Positions 1-5,733 of a DNA stretch of 5,733 nucleotides are shown in pieces. The position numbers were made by a program, and so were the translations under genes. The DNA lies in NCBI GenBank assembly GCA_030639035.1, contig DAOWDM010000058.1, forward strand, positions 1-5,733. The letters are read 5' to 3'. The notes under the pieces were generated by a model that saw only the letters and a list, made by a program, of their open reading frames with translations, was not told the origin of the DNA and made no database searches. Within the stretch, counting starts at the first letter, position 1; every line of letters begins with the position of its first letter. Source of the stretch: Alphaproteobacteria bacterium. GTDB lineage: Bacteria; Pseudomonadota; Alphaproteobacteria; DAOWDM01.

Positions 1-1776
1 AAATTAAGATATGAGGACGGAGTAACAAAAAGAGCGGGTCAGTTTTTAGAAGATGCAGGGCCAACTGCACATTCAGCACGCCCTGATTCTTATGTTGAAA
101 TCAACAACTTCTACACCGCTACAGTTTACAACAAAGGCGGTGAATTAGTCCGCATGCAGGAAAAACTGCTTGGCAAAGAAAAGTTCCATAAAGCTATGGA
201 TTTATATTTCGACCGCCATGATGGGCAAGCTGTAACTTGTGATGATTTCGTACAATGTATGGAAGATACAAGCGGAAAGGACATGACTCAGTTCAAACGC
301 TGGTATTCACAGGCAGGAACTCCAGAAGTTACGGCTTTTGGCAAGTACGATGCTAAAACCAAAACATACGAGCTAACTTTATCACAAGAAACTCCTGCGA
401 CAGTAGGGCAGCCTACAAAAGAACCGTTTGTAATTCCTCAGGAAATAGGTCTTGTAGGCAGTGATGGCAAAGATATGCCTCTACAGCTTGAAGGTGAAAA
501 ATCTGCAAAAGATACTTCCAGAGTTTTGACTCTTGAAAATGGAACACAGACTTTTAAATTCATGAACGTTGAAGAACCTCCTGTTCTTTCTACAAACCGT
601 GGATTTACTGCTCCTATCAAGCTTCATGTTGATTATACAAATGATGAGTATATTCACTTGATGCAGCATGATTCTGATGATTTTAGCCGCTTTGAAGCAG
701 GTCAGCAGTATGCTGCTAAGATTATGCTTAACATGGTAAAAGAAATTCAGGCAGGCAAAGAGCCAACCGTTGATGACAAATTCATCAAAGCTATGGGCAG
801 TTATTTGAAAGAGCCTAAGCTTGATAAAAAAGCATTTATTGCAAAAGCTATGGAACTTCCTGTCATAGACTGCGTTGCTCAAAGAATGGAAGTTATTGAT
901 ATTGGTGCTATTGATAAAGCTCGTGGAGTTTTGCAAAAAGCTATTGCTAATGAGTATAAAAAGGATTTTTACAACCTTTATCAGATAAATAAAAACCCTA
1001 CAGAAGTTGAATATACTAGAGATGGTTCGGCTATGTTCAAAAATGTTTCCTACAAGCCTGATGTAAAACAAGCAGGTGAGCGTTCATTGAAAAACTGTGC
1101 TTTATCATATTTGTCAAAAACCGATGACAAAGACATGCAGAAACTTGCAGCGACTCAATACAAAGAAGCGTCAAACATGACAGATACTATTGCGGCTTTG
1201 ACTACAATGATAGGCAGTAATAACCCTGAAAAAGACCATCATTTGAATCATTTTTACACAAAACATGAAGACAACCCTTTGATTGTTAACAAGTGGCTGG
1301 AAATGCAGTCAACTGCATCACGTGCTGACACGGTTGATACAGTTAAAAAACTTGCTGAACATAAAGGATTTACTAACACTAATCCTAATAAGGTTACGGC
1401 TCTTCTTGACGGTTTTGCACGCAATCAAGTTGCGTTCCATGTAGAAGATGGCAGTGGATATGATTTCCTTGCTGAACAGCTTATCAAGCTTGATGATGTT
1501 AATCCAATGGTTGCTGCTAGGACTTCTGCCCCTCTTCTCAAATGGCAGAACCATAATCCTGAACGTCAGGAGCTAATGAAAAATGCTTTGGAAAAGGTTC
1601 TTCAAAAGCCAAATATTTCACCTAATCTCTATGAGCTTGTTTCTGCATCTGTTAATTCAGGTAAAGATTCCGCAAGAGAAAAATGTGAAAAAACTCGTGA
1701 TGAACACAGAAAAGAACAAACTTCAAACAAAGCAACCATGCTAAAAGCCAGACTTGCTAAAACTTCAGGCAGATAA
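1..1776 (+). CDS. pepN: Aminopeptidase N (M1 family), 3' part; 5' end outside window
   Basis: The frame is open from base 1 to the TAA at 1774-1776 and gives 591 residues. PepN is a cytoplasmic zinc aminopeptidase that removes N-terminal residues from peptides during protein turnover. The visible part begins after the zinc site (HExxH and the distal Glu), which lies upstream of the window. The match to E. coli PepN, from memory, is clear: EDAGP, RPDSYVEINNFYT, GKEKFHKAMDLYF, RHDGQAVTCDDFVQ, RWYSQAGTP, EANNMTDTIAAL and AFHVEDGSGYDF. The Tyr of NNFYT (bases 112-114) matches the transition-state Tyr381 of E. coli, so about 343 residues are missing. The first ATG, at 154, lies inside this conserved block and is not the start. 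The C-terminal alpha-helical domain is complete. After LYELVSASV the protein continues for about 40 charged residues (1654-1773) that E. coli PepN lacks. A strong terminator follows. Identification is very secure. Confidence 0.96.
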   Translation, partial: KLRYEDGVTKRAGQFLEDAGPTAHSARPDSYVEINNFYTATVYNKGGELVRMQEKLLGKEKFHKAMDLYFDRHDGQAVTCDDFVQCMEDTSGKDMTQFKRWYSQAGTPEVTAFGKYDAKTKTYELTLSQETPATVGQPTKEPFVIPQEIGLVGSDGKDMPLQLEGEKSAKDTSRVLTLENGTQTFKFMNVEEPPVLSTNRGFTAPIKLHVDYTNDEYIHLMQHDSDDFSRFEAGQQYAAKIMLNMVKEIQAGKEPTVDDKFIKAMGSYLKEPKLDKKAFIAKAMELPVIDCVAQRMEVIDIGAIDKARGVLQKAIANEYKKDFYNLYQINKNPTEVEYTRDGSAMFKNVSYKPDVKQAGERSLKNCALSYLSKTDDKDMQKLAATQYKEASNMTDTIAALTTMIGSNNPEKDHHLNHFYTKHEDNPLIVNKWLEMQSTASRADTVDTVKKLAEHKGFTNTNPNKVTALLDGFARNQVAFHVEDGSGYDFLAEQLIKLDDVNPMVAARTSAPLLKWQNHNPERQELMKNALEKVLQKPNISPNLYELVSASVNSGKDSAREKCEKTRDEHRKEQTSNKATMLKARLAKTSGR

Positions 1777-1804
1777 GGTTTTAAGCATTACTGTTAAAAA
1801 CGAC

Positions 1805-1834
1805 AATGGAGAGCTTTATGCTCTCCATTTTTTT
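1805..1834 (+). terminator. Intrinsic terminator of pepN, possibly bidirectional
   Basis: A perfect 10-bp stem (AATGGAGAGC at 1805-1814 with GCTCTCCATT at 1820-1829) closes a 5-base loop, TTTAT. It runs straight into a T tract ending at 1834. It starts 28 bases after the pepN stop. Read on the - strand, the same hairpin is followed by GTCG and then five T, so it may also end the convergent chemoreceptor transcript, which has no other clear terminator. Confidence 0.9.
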
Positions 1835-1886
1835 ATGCTTTAATTAAAAGCTTTGTAAGATAACAACACTTTAATGGAACATAGTC

Positions 1887-3383
1887 TTAATTAAAAACAT
1901 GTTCAATTTCAGCAGATTTTTTCTTATCAATATCCAGCCATACAAATGTCAACCTGTCTGTTGTCGCTATAATAGCCCCTTCAAGCTCTCCTAGTTTACT
2001 TGAACTAACTATAATCTGTGCCCCTATGTTTCCATGCTCAAAAACTCGGTCAAGAGTAGCCGCTCCACACAAGGAAATTTCCTGAAGCAGGCAATCATTG
2101 CTTTGACCATCTATAGTAACTGTAGAAGCAAAATTAACAGTATGACGTTTATTTTCATGACGGTTTTCTTCTGCAAATGAGCTGATAATTCTCATTAGAC
2201 CTTCTCGTAAATTCATTACTTGAGAATGGGCTTCTTTGGTAGCAGAGTGCATTTCCTCATATGATGAACCAGCTTCTCCGATATTTGAAGAAACCTTAGA
2301 AACATTATCCAAAGCTTCTTTAGTATGAGAGGCAGCCTGTTGAGCATTTCTACTGATTTCTACAATGCCTGCGGATTGCTCTTCTACACCTAAAGATATA
2401 TCTGCCACAAATTCGGTTATATACCCAATAGTTCCAGATATTTCTTTGATAACAGCTGCAGCATTTGTTGTTGCATTTTGTATTTCATTAATCTGATTCG
2501 TAATTTCTTCTGTTGCATCAGCAGTCTTGTTAGCGAGTGTTTTTACTTCTGAAGCTACAACCGCAAAGCCTTTGCCTGCGTCTCCTGCTCTTGCGGCTTC
2601 AATAGTTGCATTCAAAGCTAAAAGATTAGTTTGACTAGCTATGTCATTGATAAGCCCAACAATCTCATCAATAGCTGTTGCTATGGATAAAAGTTTATTC
2701 ATATGATCGCTTGCAACAGAGATTTTTTCAACAATTCCAGTTGTATTTTTTGTGGAATCGGCAACCTGTGCTCGTATTTTTTCAATAGACACCGCCATTT
2801 CATCAGCTCCAACAGAAACAGAATCAACATGAGTAGATGCGTTATCTGTAGCTGCTGTAGTTGTATCTGACTGAGTACGTGCTTGTTGAATCATATTAGA
2901 CATTTTATCTGAAGAAATTTTTACAGAATTTGACTGTTCTGATAAATTGTTAATAGCTTTTTGAATTTCCACCTGCATTGCACCTGCAATTGACAGGATT
3001 TCGCTTCTTAATTTTCGTTCTGTACGCCTAGCTTTTGTAATAGTAATATCTTCACTGGCTTTCTTTTCTGAAACATTTTCCTGTAAAGCCTGTATTGATA
3101 AAGCAAGATTGCCTATTTCACTTTTTTTATTTGTTAAAGGCACAGAAACATCTGTTTCATTTTCAGCAATTTTTAATAAAACATCTATCAACTTGGAAAT
3201 ATCATTGACTATGCTACTTCCGAGTCTCCAAGCAACAAACAAAGATGCAAAAATAATTGAATAGACTATATATGAGTCATTACTATATGCAGGAACAATG
3301 GCTGTAACTGCCACAAGAGCAGTCATTATGCAAAAAAGGCGTGTCTGAAAACTAAACACTTTCGAATTATTAATTTTCGTCAT
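1887..3383 (-). CDS. Methyl-accepting chemotaxis protein with C-terminal PilZ-like domain
   Basis: This 498-residue chemoreceptor should signal through CheW and CheA to the flagellar motor or a related output. Two hydrophobic segments (about residues 16-33 and 38-55) are joined by about five residues, so there is no periplasmic ligand domain. A HAMP-like segment follows (about 56-107, with SEIG at 88-91), then a long helical signalling domain. Its hairpin tip is unmistakable: [21 protein letters not shown] at 253-273, followed by [11 protein letters not shown]. Residues about 405-487 form a predicted PilZ-like beta domain ([15 protein letters not shown], then [10 protein letters not shown]). 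The c-di-GMP motifs are imperfect: R408 and R413 are spaced RxxxxR, and E435-x-S-x-x-G440 has Glu where Asp or Asn is usual. There is no C-terminal CheR-tethering pentapeptide. The start is fixed by an AAGGAG ribosome site 7 bases upstream. The receptor class is certain; the stimulus is unknown and is probably cytoplasmic or membrane-borne. Confidence 0.93.
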   Translation of the reverse strand: MTKINNSKVFSFQTRLFCIMTALVAVTAIVPAYSNDSYIVYSIIFASLFVAWRLGSSIVNDISKLIDVLLKIAENETDVSVPLTNKKSEIGNLALSIQALQENVSEKKASEDITITKARRTERKLRSEILSIAGAMQVEIQKAINNLSEQSNSVKISSDKMSNMIQQARTQSDTTTAATDNASTHVDSVSVGADEMAVSIEKIRAQVADSTKNTTGIVEKISVASDHMNKLLSIATAIDEIVGLINDIASQTNLLALNATIEAARAGDAGKGFAVVASEVKTLANKTADATEEITNQINEIQNATTNAAAVIKEISGTIGYITEFVADISLGVEEQSAGIVEISRNAQQAASHTKEALDNVSKVSSNIGEAGSSYEEMHSATKEAHSQVMNLREGLMRIISSFAEENRHENKRHTVNFASTVTIDGQSNDCLLQEISLCGAATLDRVFEHGNIGAQIIVSSSKLGELEGAIIATTDRLTFVWLDIDKKKSAEIEHVFN

Positions 3384-3390
3384 TTACCAT

Positions 3391-3396
3391 CTCCTT
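3391..3396 (-). promoter_or_regulatory. Shine-Dalgarno site of the chemoreceptor gene
   Basis: AAGGAG on the - strand, 7 bases before the ATG at 3383. It is the only clear consensus ribosome site at a visible gene start and fixes the chemoreceptor start codon. Confidence 0.75.
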
Positions 3397-3469
3397 ATAA
3401 AAACATCTTGTTAAAGTGTTTCAAATACTGGAATTATATTCAATATATATATTAGTAGTAGATAAAAAA
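3397..3469. promoter_or_regulatory. Divergent promoter region between chemoreceptor gene and thpR
   Basis: This AT-rich gap must hold the promoters of both divergent genes. On the - strand there is a perfect TATAAT at 3438-3433, about 50 bases before the chemoreceptor ATG. The -35 position 17 bases upstream (CTACTA) is poor, so the promoter may rely on an activator or on a different sigma factor. On the + strand, TATATT at 3435-3440 overlaps it and could serve thpR, also without a convincing -35. The overlap would make the two start sites compete. All of this is inferred from short motifs in AT-rich DNA. Confidence 0.3.
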
Positions 3470-4009
3470 ATGATTAGATTATTTGTTGGCATTGAGCCCC
3501 CTGAAAACATTAAAAAACGCCTTTTACTATTAAAAGGAGGTGTTCCAAATGCACGCTGGATACAAAAAGAGAACCTTCACATTACATTACAGTTTATAGG
3601 AGAAGTGGAAGAACCACAAGCTGTAGAAATAGACGAGGCGTTATTAAAAATTGAAGCCCCTGCTTTTGATGTTTCTTTGTCTGGAACAGGCTTTTTTGGC
3701 TCTAATCAGCTAAGAACCTTATGGACAGGGGTAGAAAAAACACCTGAACTTGAGTTTTTATTTAAAAAAGTTGAATCAGCTTTAATGCAGGCAGGAATTG
3801 AGTCAAAAGGGCGTAAATTCAATCCGCATATTACTCTAGCAAGACTAAAAGAAACACGCAAAAGGCAAGTAATGGATTTTATTTCAAATAACAGTTTGTT
3901 TAAGTCCGCCCCGTTCCCTGTAAAACATTTCACTCTTTTTTCAAGTATTTTAAGCCACAAAGGAGCAAAATATACAGCAGAAAAAACTTATCCTCTTAAA
4001 GAGGTATGA
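3470..4009 (+). CDS. thpR: RNA 2',3'-cyclic phosphodiesterase (2H family, '2'-5' RNA ligase')
   Basis: ThpR (formerly LigT) belongs to the 2H phosphoesterase family. It opens RNA 2',3'-cyclic phosphates and can reversibly form 2'-5' linkages on tRNA halves in vitro; its cellular role is not settled. Both catalytic HxTx motifs are present: LHITL with H37-T39 and PHITL with H120-T122, at the usual spacing. The N-terminus MIRLFVGIEPP matches the family's opening beta strand (RLFxAI), so the start is taken at ATG 3470, giving 179 residues, the normal length. A GTG at 3416 in the same frame would add 18 residues without homology and would overlap the divergent promoter. Neither start has a good Shine-Dalgarno; the bases before ATG 3470 are A-rich, which suggests weak or SD-independent initiation. 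The gene converges on the kinase gene with 6 bases between stops. Confidence 0.93.
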   Translation: MIRLFVGIEPPENIKKRLLLLKGGVPNARWIQKENLHITLQFIGEVEEPQAVEIDEALLKIEAPAFDVSLSGTGFFGSNQLRTLWTGVEKTPELEFLFKKVESALMQAGIESKGRKFNPHITLARLKETRKRQVMDFISNNSLFKSAPFPVKHFTLFSSILSHKGAKYTAEKTYPLKEV

Positions 4010-4015
4010 GTGTTT

Positions 4016-4876
4016 TTAAAAACCAAAATGAGAGAGAGAGTTAGCTACTCTTGCAGCATAATTACAACCAAACAGGCGAGCATGTATTAGTAATGGGAAA
4101 AGGTTGTATATATCTCGTCTTGCTTCAAAAAAACCAGCTCTGATAGGTCTTATTTCTGAATAACGTTTAAAAAATGGTCTGCCGAAAGTGCTGTAAACAG
4201 TTGAAAAAGTAAACTCCATTTCCGAGTCTGCATAATAAAGAGCAGGATCTACAAAACCAGCTATACGGTCATTTTTGTAAAGGACGTTTCCGCTCCACAT
4301 ATCACCATGGATTAAGCTTGGTTTTTCAGGTTCGTCTAGCCATTTTCTTAATTTACCAGCAAACTTTTCAATTCTTTTCATTTCAGATACAGAGAGCTTT
4401 CCTGCATCAAAGGTCTCTTTTGCCATGTAAAGCAGTCGATGCTCAGCAAAAAAGTCAATCCAGCTGTCCATTTTGTTGTTAGGCTGATGTATTCCGCCGA
4501 TTAGCGTATCTTTTTCAAATCCGTATTTATCTGATGTTATTGAGTGAAGTTCCGCTAAAAGTTCGGCTGCATGTTCTTGTGTTTTTGCAGAAGCTCCGCC
4601 TTTTGTAGGAATATGCTCCATAAGCAGCAGATTGTCTTTGGCATAAATTACTTTTGGAGAGGGTAGGGTGCTGTGTTTTGTGAGGTAGTCAAGCATATAA
4701 GCTTCAATAACAAACCCGTTGTTTTCACCAGCATCACCGATTTTAGCGACTATTTGTTTGTCGTTGCTAAGAGTTATACGGCGAACTTCAGAAATACAAC
4801 CTCCGCCAAGGGCTTCTATTGTTATAATCCTAGCATTGCAAACGTTTTCAATCACTTTTCTTGTATCAGAACGCAT
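4016..4876 (-). CDS. Fructosamine kinase family protein (FN3K-related, YniA-like)
   Basis: This 286-residue, full-length member of the fructosamine-3-kinase family has the aminoglycoside-phosphotransferase-like fold. Such enzymes phosphorylate sugar adducts on protein amines (fructosamines, ribulosamines) so that they break down, a deglycation repair. Bacterial substrates are mostly unproven. Visible landmarks are the glycine-rich ALGGGCISEV (22-31), the likely ATP-contacting K45 (VAKIG) and E58, LLLMEHI (83-89), the catalytic loop IHGDMWSGN with D192 and N197, and the metal-binding D210 in FVDPALYYADSE. The HGDxWSGN and DPAxYYADSE signatures separate this family from antibiotic kinases. All catalytic residues are intact. 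The ATG at 4876 has a partial ribosome site (GAG 8 bases upstream, within TGAGAA). Its promoter lies in the gap shared with the divergent tRNA gene. The 3' end almost abuts thpR. Confidence 0.92.
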   Translation of the reverse strand: MRSDTRKVIENVCNARIITIEALGGGCISEVRRITLSNDKQIVAKIGDAGENNGFVIEAYMLDYLTKHSTLPSPKVIYAKDNLLLMEHIPTKGGASAKTQEHAAELLAELHSITSDKYGFEKDTLIGGIHQPNNKMDSWIDFFAEHRLLYMAKETFDAGKLSVSEMKRIEKFAGKLRKWLDEPEKPSLIHGDMWSGNVLYKNDRIAGFVDPALYYADSEMEFTFSTVYSTFGRPFFKRYSEIRPIRAGFFEARRDIYNLFPLLIHARLFGCNYAARVANSLSHFGF

Positions 4877-4966
4877 ATAAAATTCTCACAGATTTTTTAA
4901 GATATAAAATATATAAAAATAACTACACAAAGCAAAACAATTATGTTACTTAAACAATAGTTCTTC
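4877..4966. promoter_or_regulatory. Divergent promoter region between fructosamine kinase and tRNA-Gln
   Basis: This 90-base AT-rich spacer separates the kinase start from the tRNA. On the - strand, TTGTGT (4930-4925) and TTATAT (4907-4902), 17 bases apart, form a plausible -35/-10 pair for the kinase gene, leaving a leader of about 20 bases. On the + strand, TATGTT at 4942-4947 is a possible tRNA -10 about 20 bases before the mature 5' end, but the corresponding -35 (ATAACT) is poor. Motif-level support only. Confidence 0.3.
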
Positions 4967-5040
4967 TGGGGAATAGTTTAACGGTAGAACTACGGACTCT
5001 GACTCCGTCAGTCCTGGTTCGAATCCAGGTTCCCCAGCCA
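4967..5040 (+). tRNA. tRNA-Gln, anticodon CTG, with encoded CCA
   Basis: This is a complete cloverleaf. The 7-bp acceptor stem is TGGGGAA (4967-4973) with TTCCCCA (5030-5036), then discriminator G5037 and genomic CCA (5038-5040). The D arm contains AACGGTAGAAC. The anticodon stem is ACGGA/TCCGT (4992-4996 and 5004-5008), and the loop CTCTGAC gives anticodon CTG at 4999-5001, which reads the glutamine codon CAG. The T arm is CCTGG-TTCGAAT-CCAGG. U1-A72 and a weak first pair are typical of tRNA-Gln. The 3' end overlaps, antisense, the last ten codons and stop of a serine recombinase gene, marking it as a probable integration site. No terminator follows it, as expected if its original downstream sequence was displaced. 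Confidence 0.97.
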
Positions 5041-5607
5041 ACCTGAACGCTTAGGCAAATTTACCAATACATCAAACGGTTTTTGTAAGGAAAACTCTAG
5101 CTTTTTGTTGTCTAAAGTTAAGTTCGAGAATACCAGATTTATGATTTTGCGTTTTGTATCAATTCCCGAACTTTTGAAAATGTTATGAGAACGTGAAGCT
5201 AGGTCTAATAAGTAGTTTAGAGTGATAGAGAACTCTTCATCTGCTCTATCGTGGTTTTCTATTTTCTTTCTAAGGTTATGCTTTTCTGTTCTAAGAGCTA
5301 ATGCTTTATTGTCGTATACATTCTTTGTAATACTCTGTTCTAAACGCATATCTAATAAATTATTGAGCTTTATATCTATTTTATCTTCTTGTTTTCTGAA
5401 AAGTTTAATGGATTCAATTTGAAAATCTTTCTTAGCTTCCAAGCTGTTTTTTAGAGTTTCTTTAAGCATAACAAGCACGTTTTCAGGTATTGCCATATTT
5501 TTTAAAACATCTTCAATCTTTTCTAAAACAACATTTTCATTAACCTGTTTGCAATCACAGCCTTTTTTACTGCTTGGTCTTAGATATAGTACAGAGGTGG
5601 TATCACT
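5008..5607 (-). pseudogene. Large serine recombinase, 5'-truncated remnant ending inside tRNA-Gln
   Basis: The frame is open from 5607 down to the TGA at 5010-5008, bounded upstream by a TGA at 5610-5608. It holds only the C-terminal third of a large serine recombinase. First comes the end of a zinc-ribbon segment (KKGCDCKQVNENVVLEKI, about 5569-5516). Next are LKNMAIPENVLVMLKETLKN and a charged coiled coil (LRTEKHNLRKKIEN), then the characteristic tail KSSGIDTKRKIINLVFSNL and LEFSLQKPFDVLVNL. The catalytic domain with its nucleophilic Ser and the DNA-binding recombinase domain are absent. An ATG at 5496 gives a 162-residue frame, but the zinc-ribbon homology starts upstream of it, so that ATG is probably not the original start. 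The last residues, WLGNLDSNQD, are antisense tRNA-Gln sequence (5040-5011). The intact gene would have integrated or excised an element; this copy should be inactive. The upstream part may be displaced by an insertion or lost. Confidence 0.8.
5011..5040. other. Probable attachment-site region at the tRNA-Gln 3' end
   Basis: These 30 bases serve both as the tRNA T arm, acceptor strand and CCA (+ strand) and as the last ten codons of the recombinase remnant (- strand). An integrase gene whose 3' end lies in a tRNA is a common sign of integration into that tRNA with the 3' end restored by element DNA. The exact crossover point and the partner att copy cannot be seen, since the far end of the element is outside the window. 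Inference from layout. Confidence 0.5.
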
Positions 5608-5621
5608 TCATTAGACAGTTT

Positions 5622-5662
5622 TGTGGCGAAGTTAAGCTATTGTTTGTTAATGTTATGCCACA
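5622..5662. repeat. Small inverted repeat (6-bp arms)
   Basis: TGTGGC at 5622-5627 pairs with GCCACA at 5657-5662, enclosing 29 AT-rich bases. The stem is short and could occur by chance. It is noted because it directly abuts the much stronger hairpin starting at 5663, so the two could stack in RNA or single-stranded DNA. Confidence 0.4.
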
Positions 5663-5719
5663 GCTCTCTGATATTGAGAGTTGAACCCCGTAGTGGTGAG
5701 GCACTCAATATCAGAGAGC
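5663..5719. repeat. Perfect 16-bp inverted repeat with 25-base loop
   Basis: GCTCTCTGATATTGAG (5663-5678) is exactly complementary to CTCAATATCAGAGAGC (5704-5719). The 25-base spacer is GC-richer than its surroundings and contains GAACCCCGTAGTGGTGAGG. No T tract follows on either strand, so it is not an ordinary terminator. It could be a transposon-end hairpin, a recombination or regulatory site, or part of a structured RNA. The repeat itself is certain; its role is not. Confidence 0.85.
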
Positions 5720-5733
5720 ATATAAATTTCACT

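Larger units (their letters stand above)
5608..5733. other. Gene-free segment beyond the recombinase break
   Basis: Upstream of the recombinase remnant, homology to the expected zinc ribbon and catalytic domains stops. All that remains are short, stop-interrupted frames, none recognisable. The stretch is dominated by two adjacent inverted repeats. It may be the end of an inserted mobile element or a structured noncoding region of the integrated element. I cannot name it from sequence alone. Confidence 0.4.

Noticed and set aside
481..1071. 196-codon open frame on the - strand, opposite pepN
   Set aside because: It lies wholly antisense to strongly conserved PepN coding sequence. Its translation is Phe/Ile/Asn-rich with no recognisable domain, as expected of a shadow frame in AT-rich DNA.
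1840..1896. Repeated TTAATTAAAA at 1840-1849 and 1887-1896
   Set aside because: This is a short AT-rich repeat; the second copy contains the chemoreceptor stop codon. It is likely chance in DNA of this composition.
3992..4004. CCTCT-TAA-AGAGG hairpin at the thpR 3' end as a bidirectional terminator
   Set aside because: The stem is only 5 bp with a 3-base loop, and the T tracts lie 5 (- strand) and 8 (+ strand) bases away. It may weakly help to end the convergent transcripts, but it is too weak to call.
4016..4876. Kinase gene as an aminoglycoside phosphotransferase (resistance gene)
   Set aside because: It shares the fold, but the HGDxWSGN and DPAxYYADSE signatures and the length match the fructosamine kinase family. 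There is no resistance-gene context.
5222..5422. 66-codon + strand frame opposite the recombinase remnant
   Set aside because: It is antisense to recognisable recombinase sequence. Its hydrophobic Phe/Leu/Ser-rich translation mirrors the charged coiled coil on the other strand, and no ribosome site or homology supports it.
5680..5687. GTTGAAC in the right-end hairpin as an integron attC core (GTTRRRY)
   Set aside because: The heptamer sits in the loop rather than at the base of the stem. There is no matching RYYYAAC partner at the expected place, and the stem is perfect, whereas attC stems carry bulged bases.
5663..5719. Right-end inverted repeat as an intrinsic terminator or a CRISPR repeat
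   Set aside because: No T tract follows on either strand, and the unit occurs only once, with no spacer-repeat pattern in the window.

Overview
The window is AT-rich and gene-dense, and reads like a bacterial chromosome next to the edge of an integrated element. The organism is most likely an alphaproteobacterium. The PepN sequence, the chemoreceptor signalling domain and the chemoreceptor-PilZ domain order all resemble that class. The low GC would fit an AT-rich, possibly host-associated or gut lineage. This placement comes from protein character alone and is an inference.

Left part (1-1834): the 3' two-thirds of pepN, a zinc aminopeptidase of family M1, on the + strand. It starts outside the window and ends at a strong intrinsic terminator. 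Next, on the - strand (1887-3383), lies a membrane-anchored methyl-accepting chemotaxis protein with almost no periplasmic part and a C-terminal PilZ-like domain. Divergent from it, across a short promoter-bearing gap, is thpR (3470-4009, +), an RNA 2',3'-cyclic phosphodiesterase of the 2H family. It converges, with only 6 bases between stop codons, on a fructosamine-kinase-family gene (4016-4876, -). These four genes look like independent housekeeping or signalling units: their strands alternate and no multi-gene operon is visible.

Right part (4967-5733): a complete tRNA-Gln gene with anticodon CTG and encoded CCA is the boundary. The 3' end of a large-serine-recombinase gene runs antisense into the tRNA, so its last ten codons and stop lie inside the tRNA gene. 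This suggests that an integrative element entered at tRNA-Gln and extends rightwards beyond the window. The recombinase is broken: its frame holds only the remnant of a zinc ribbon, a coiled coil and the C-terminal tail. It closes at an upstream stop near 5608, with no catalytic domain visible. Beyond that point the DNA has no recognisable gene but holds two adjacent inverted repeats, one a perfect 16-bp stem with a 25-base loop. This is the least explained stretch in the window.

No CRISPR array, complete insertion sequence, rRNA or defence operon can be supported here. The most unusual items are the tRNA-recombinase junction, the break in the recombinase and the hairpin region at the right end.
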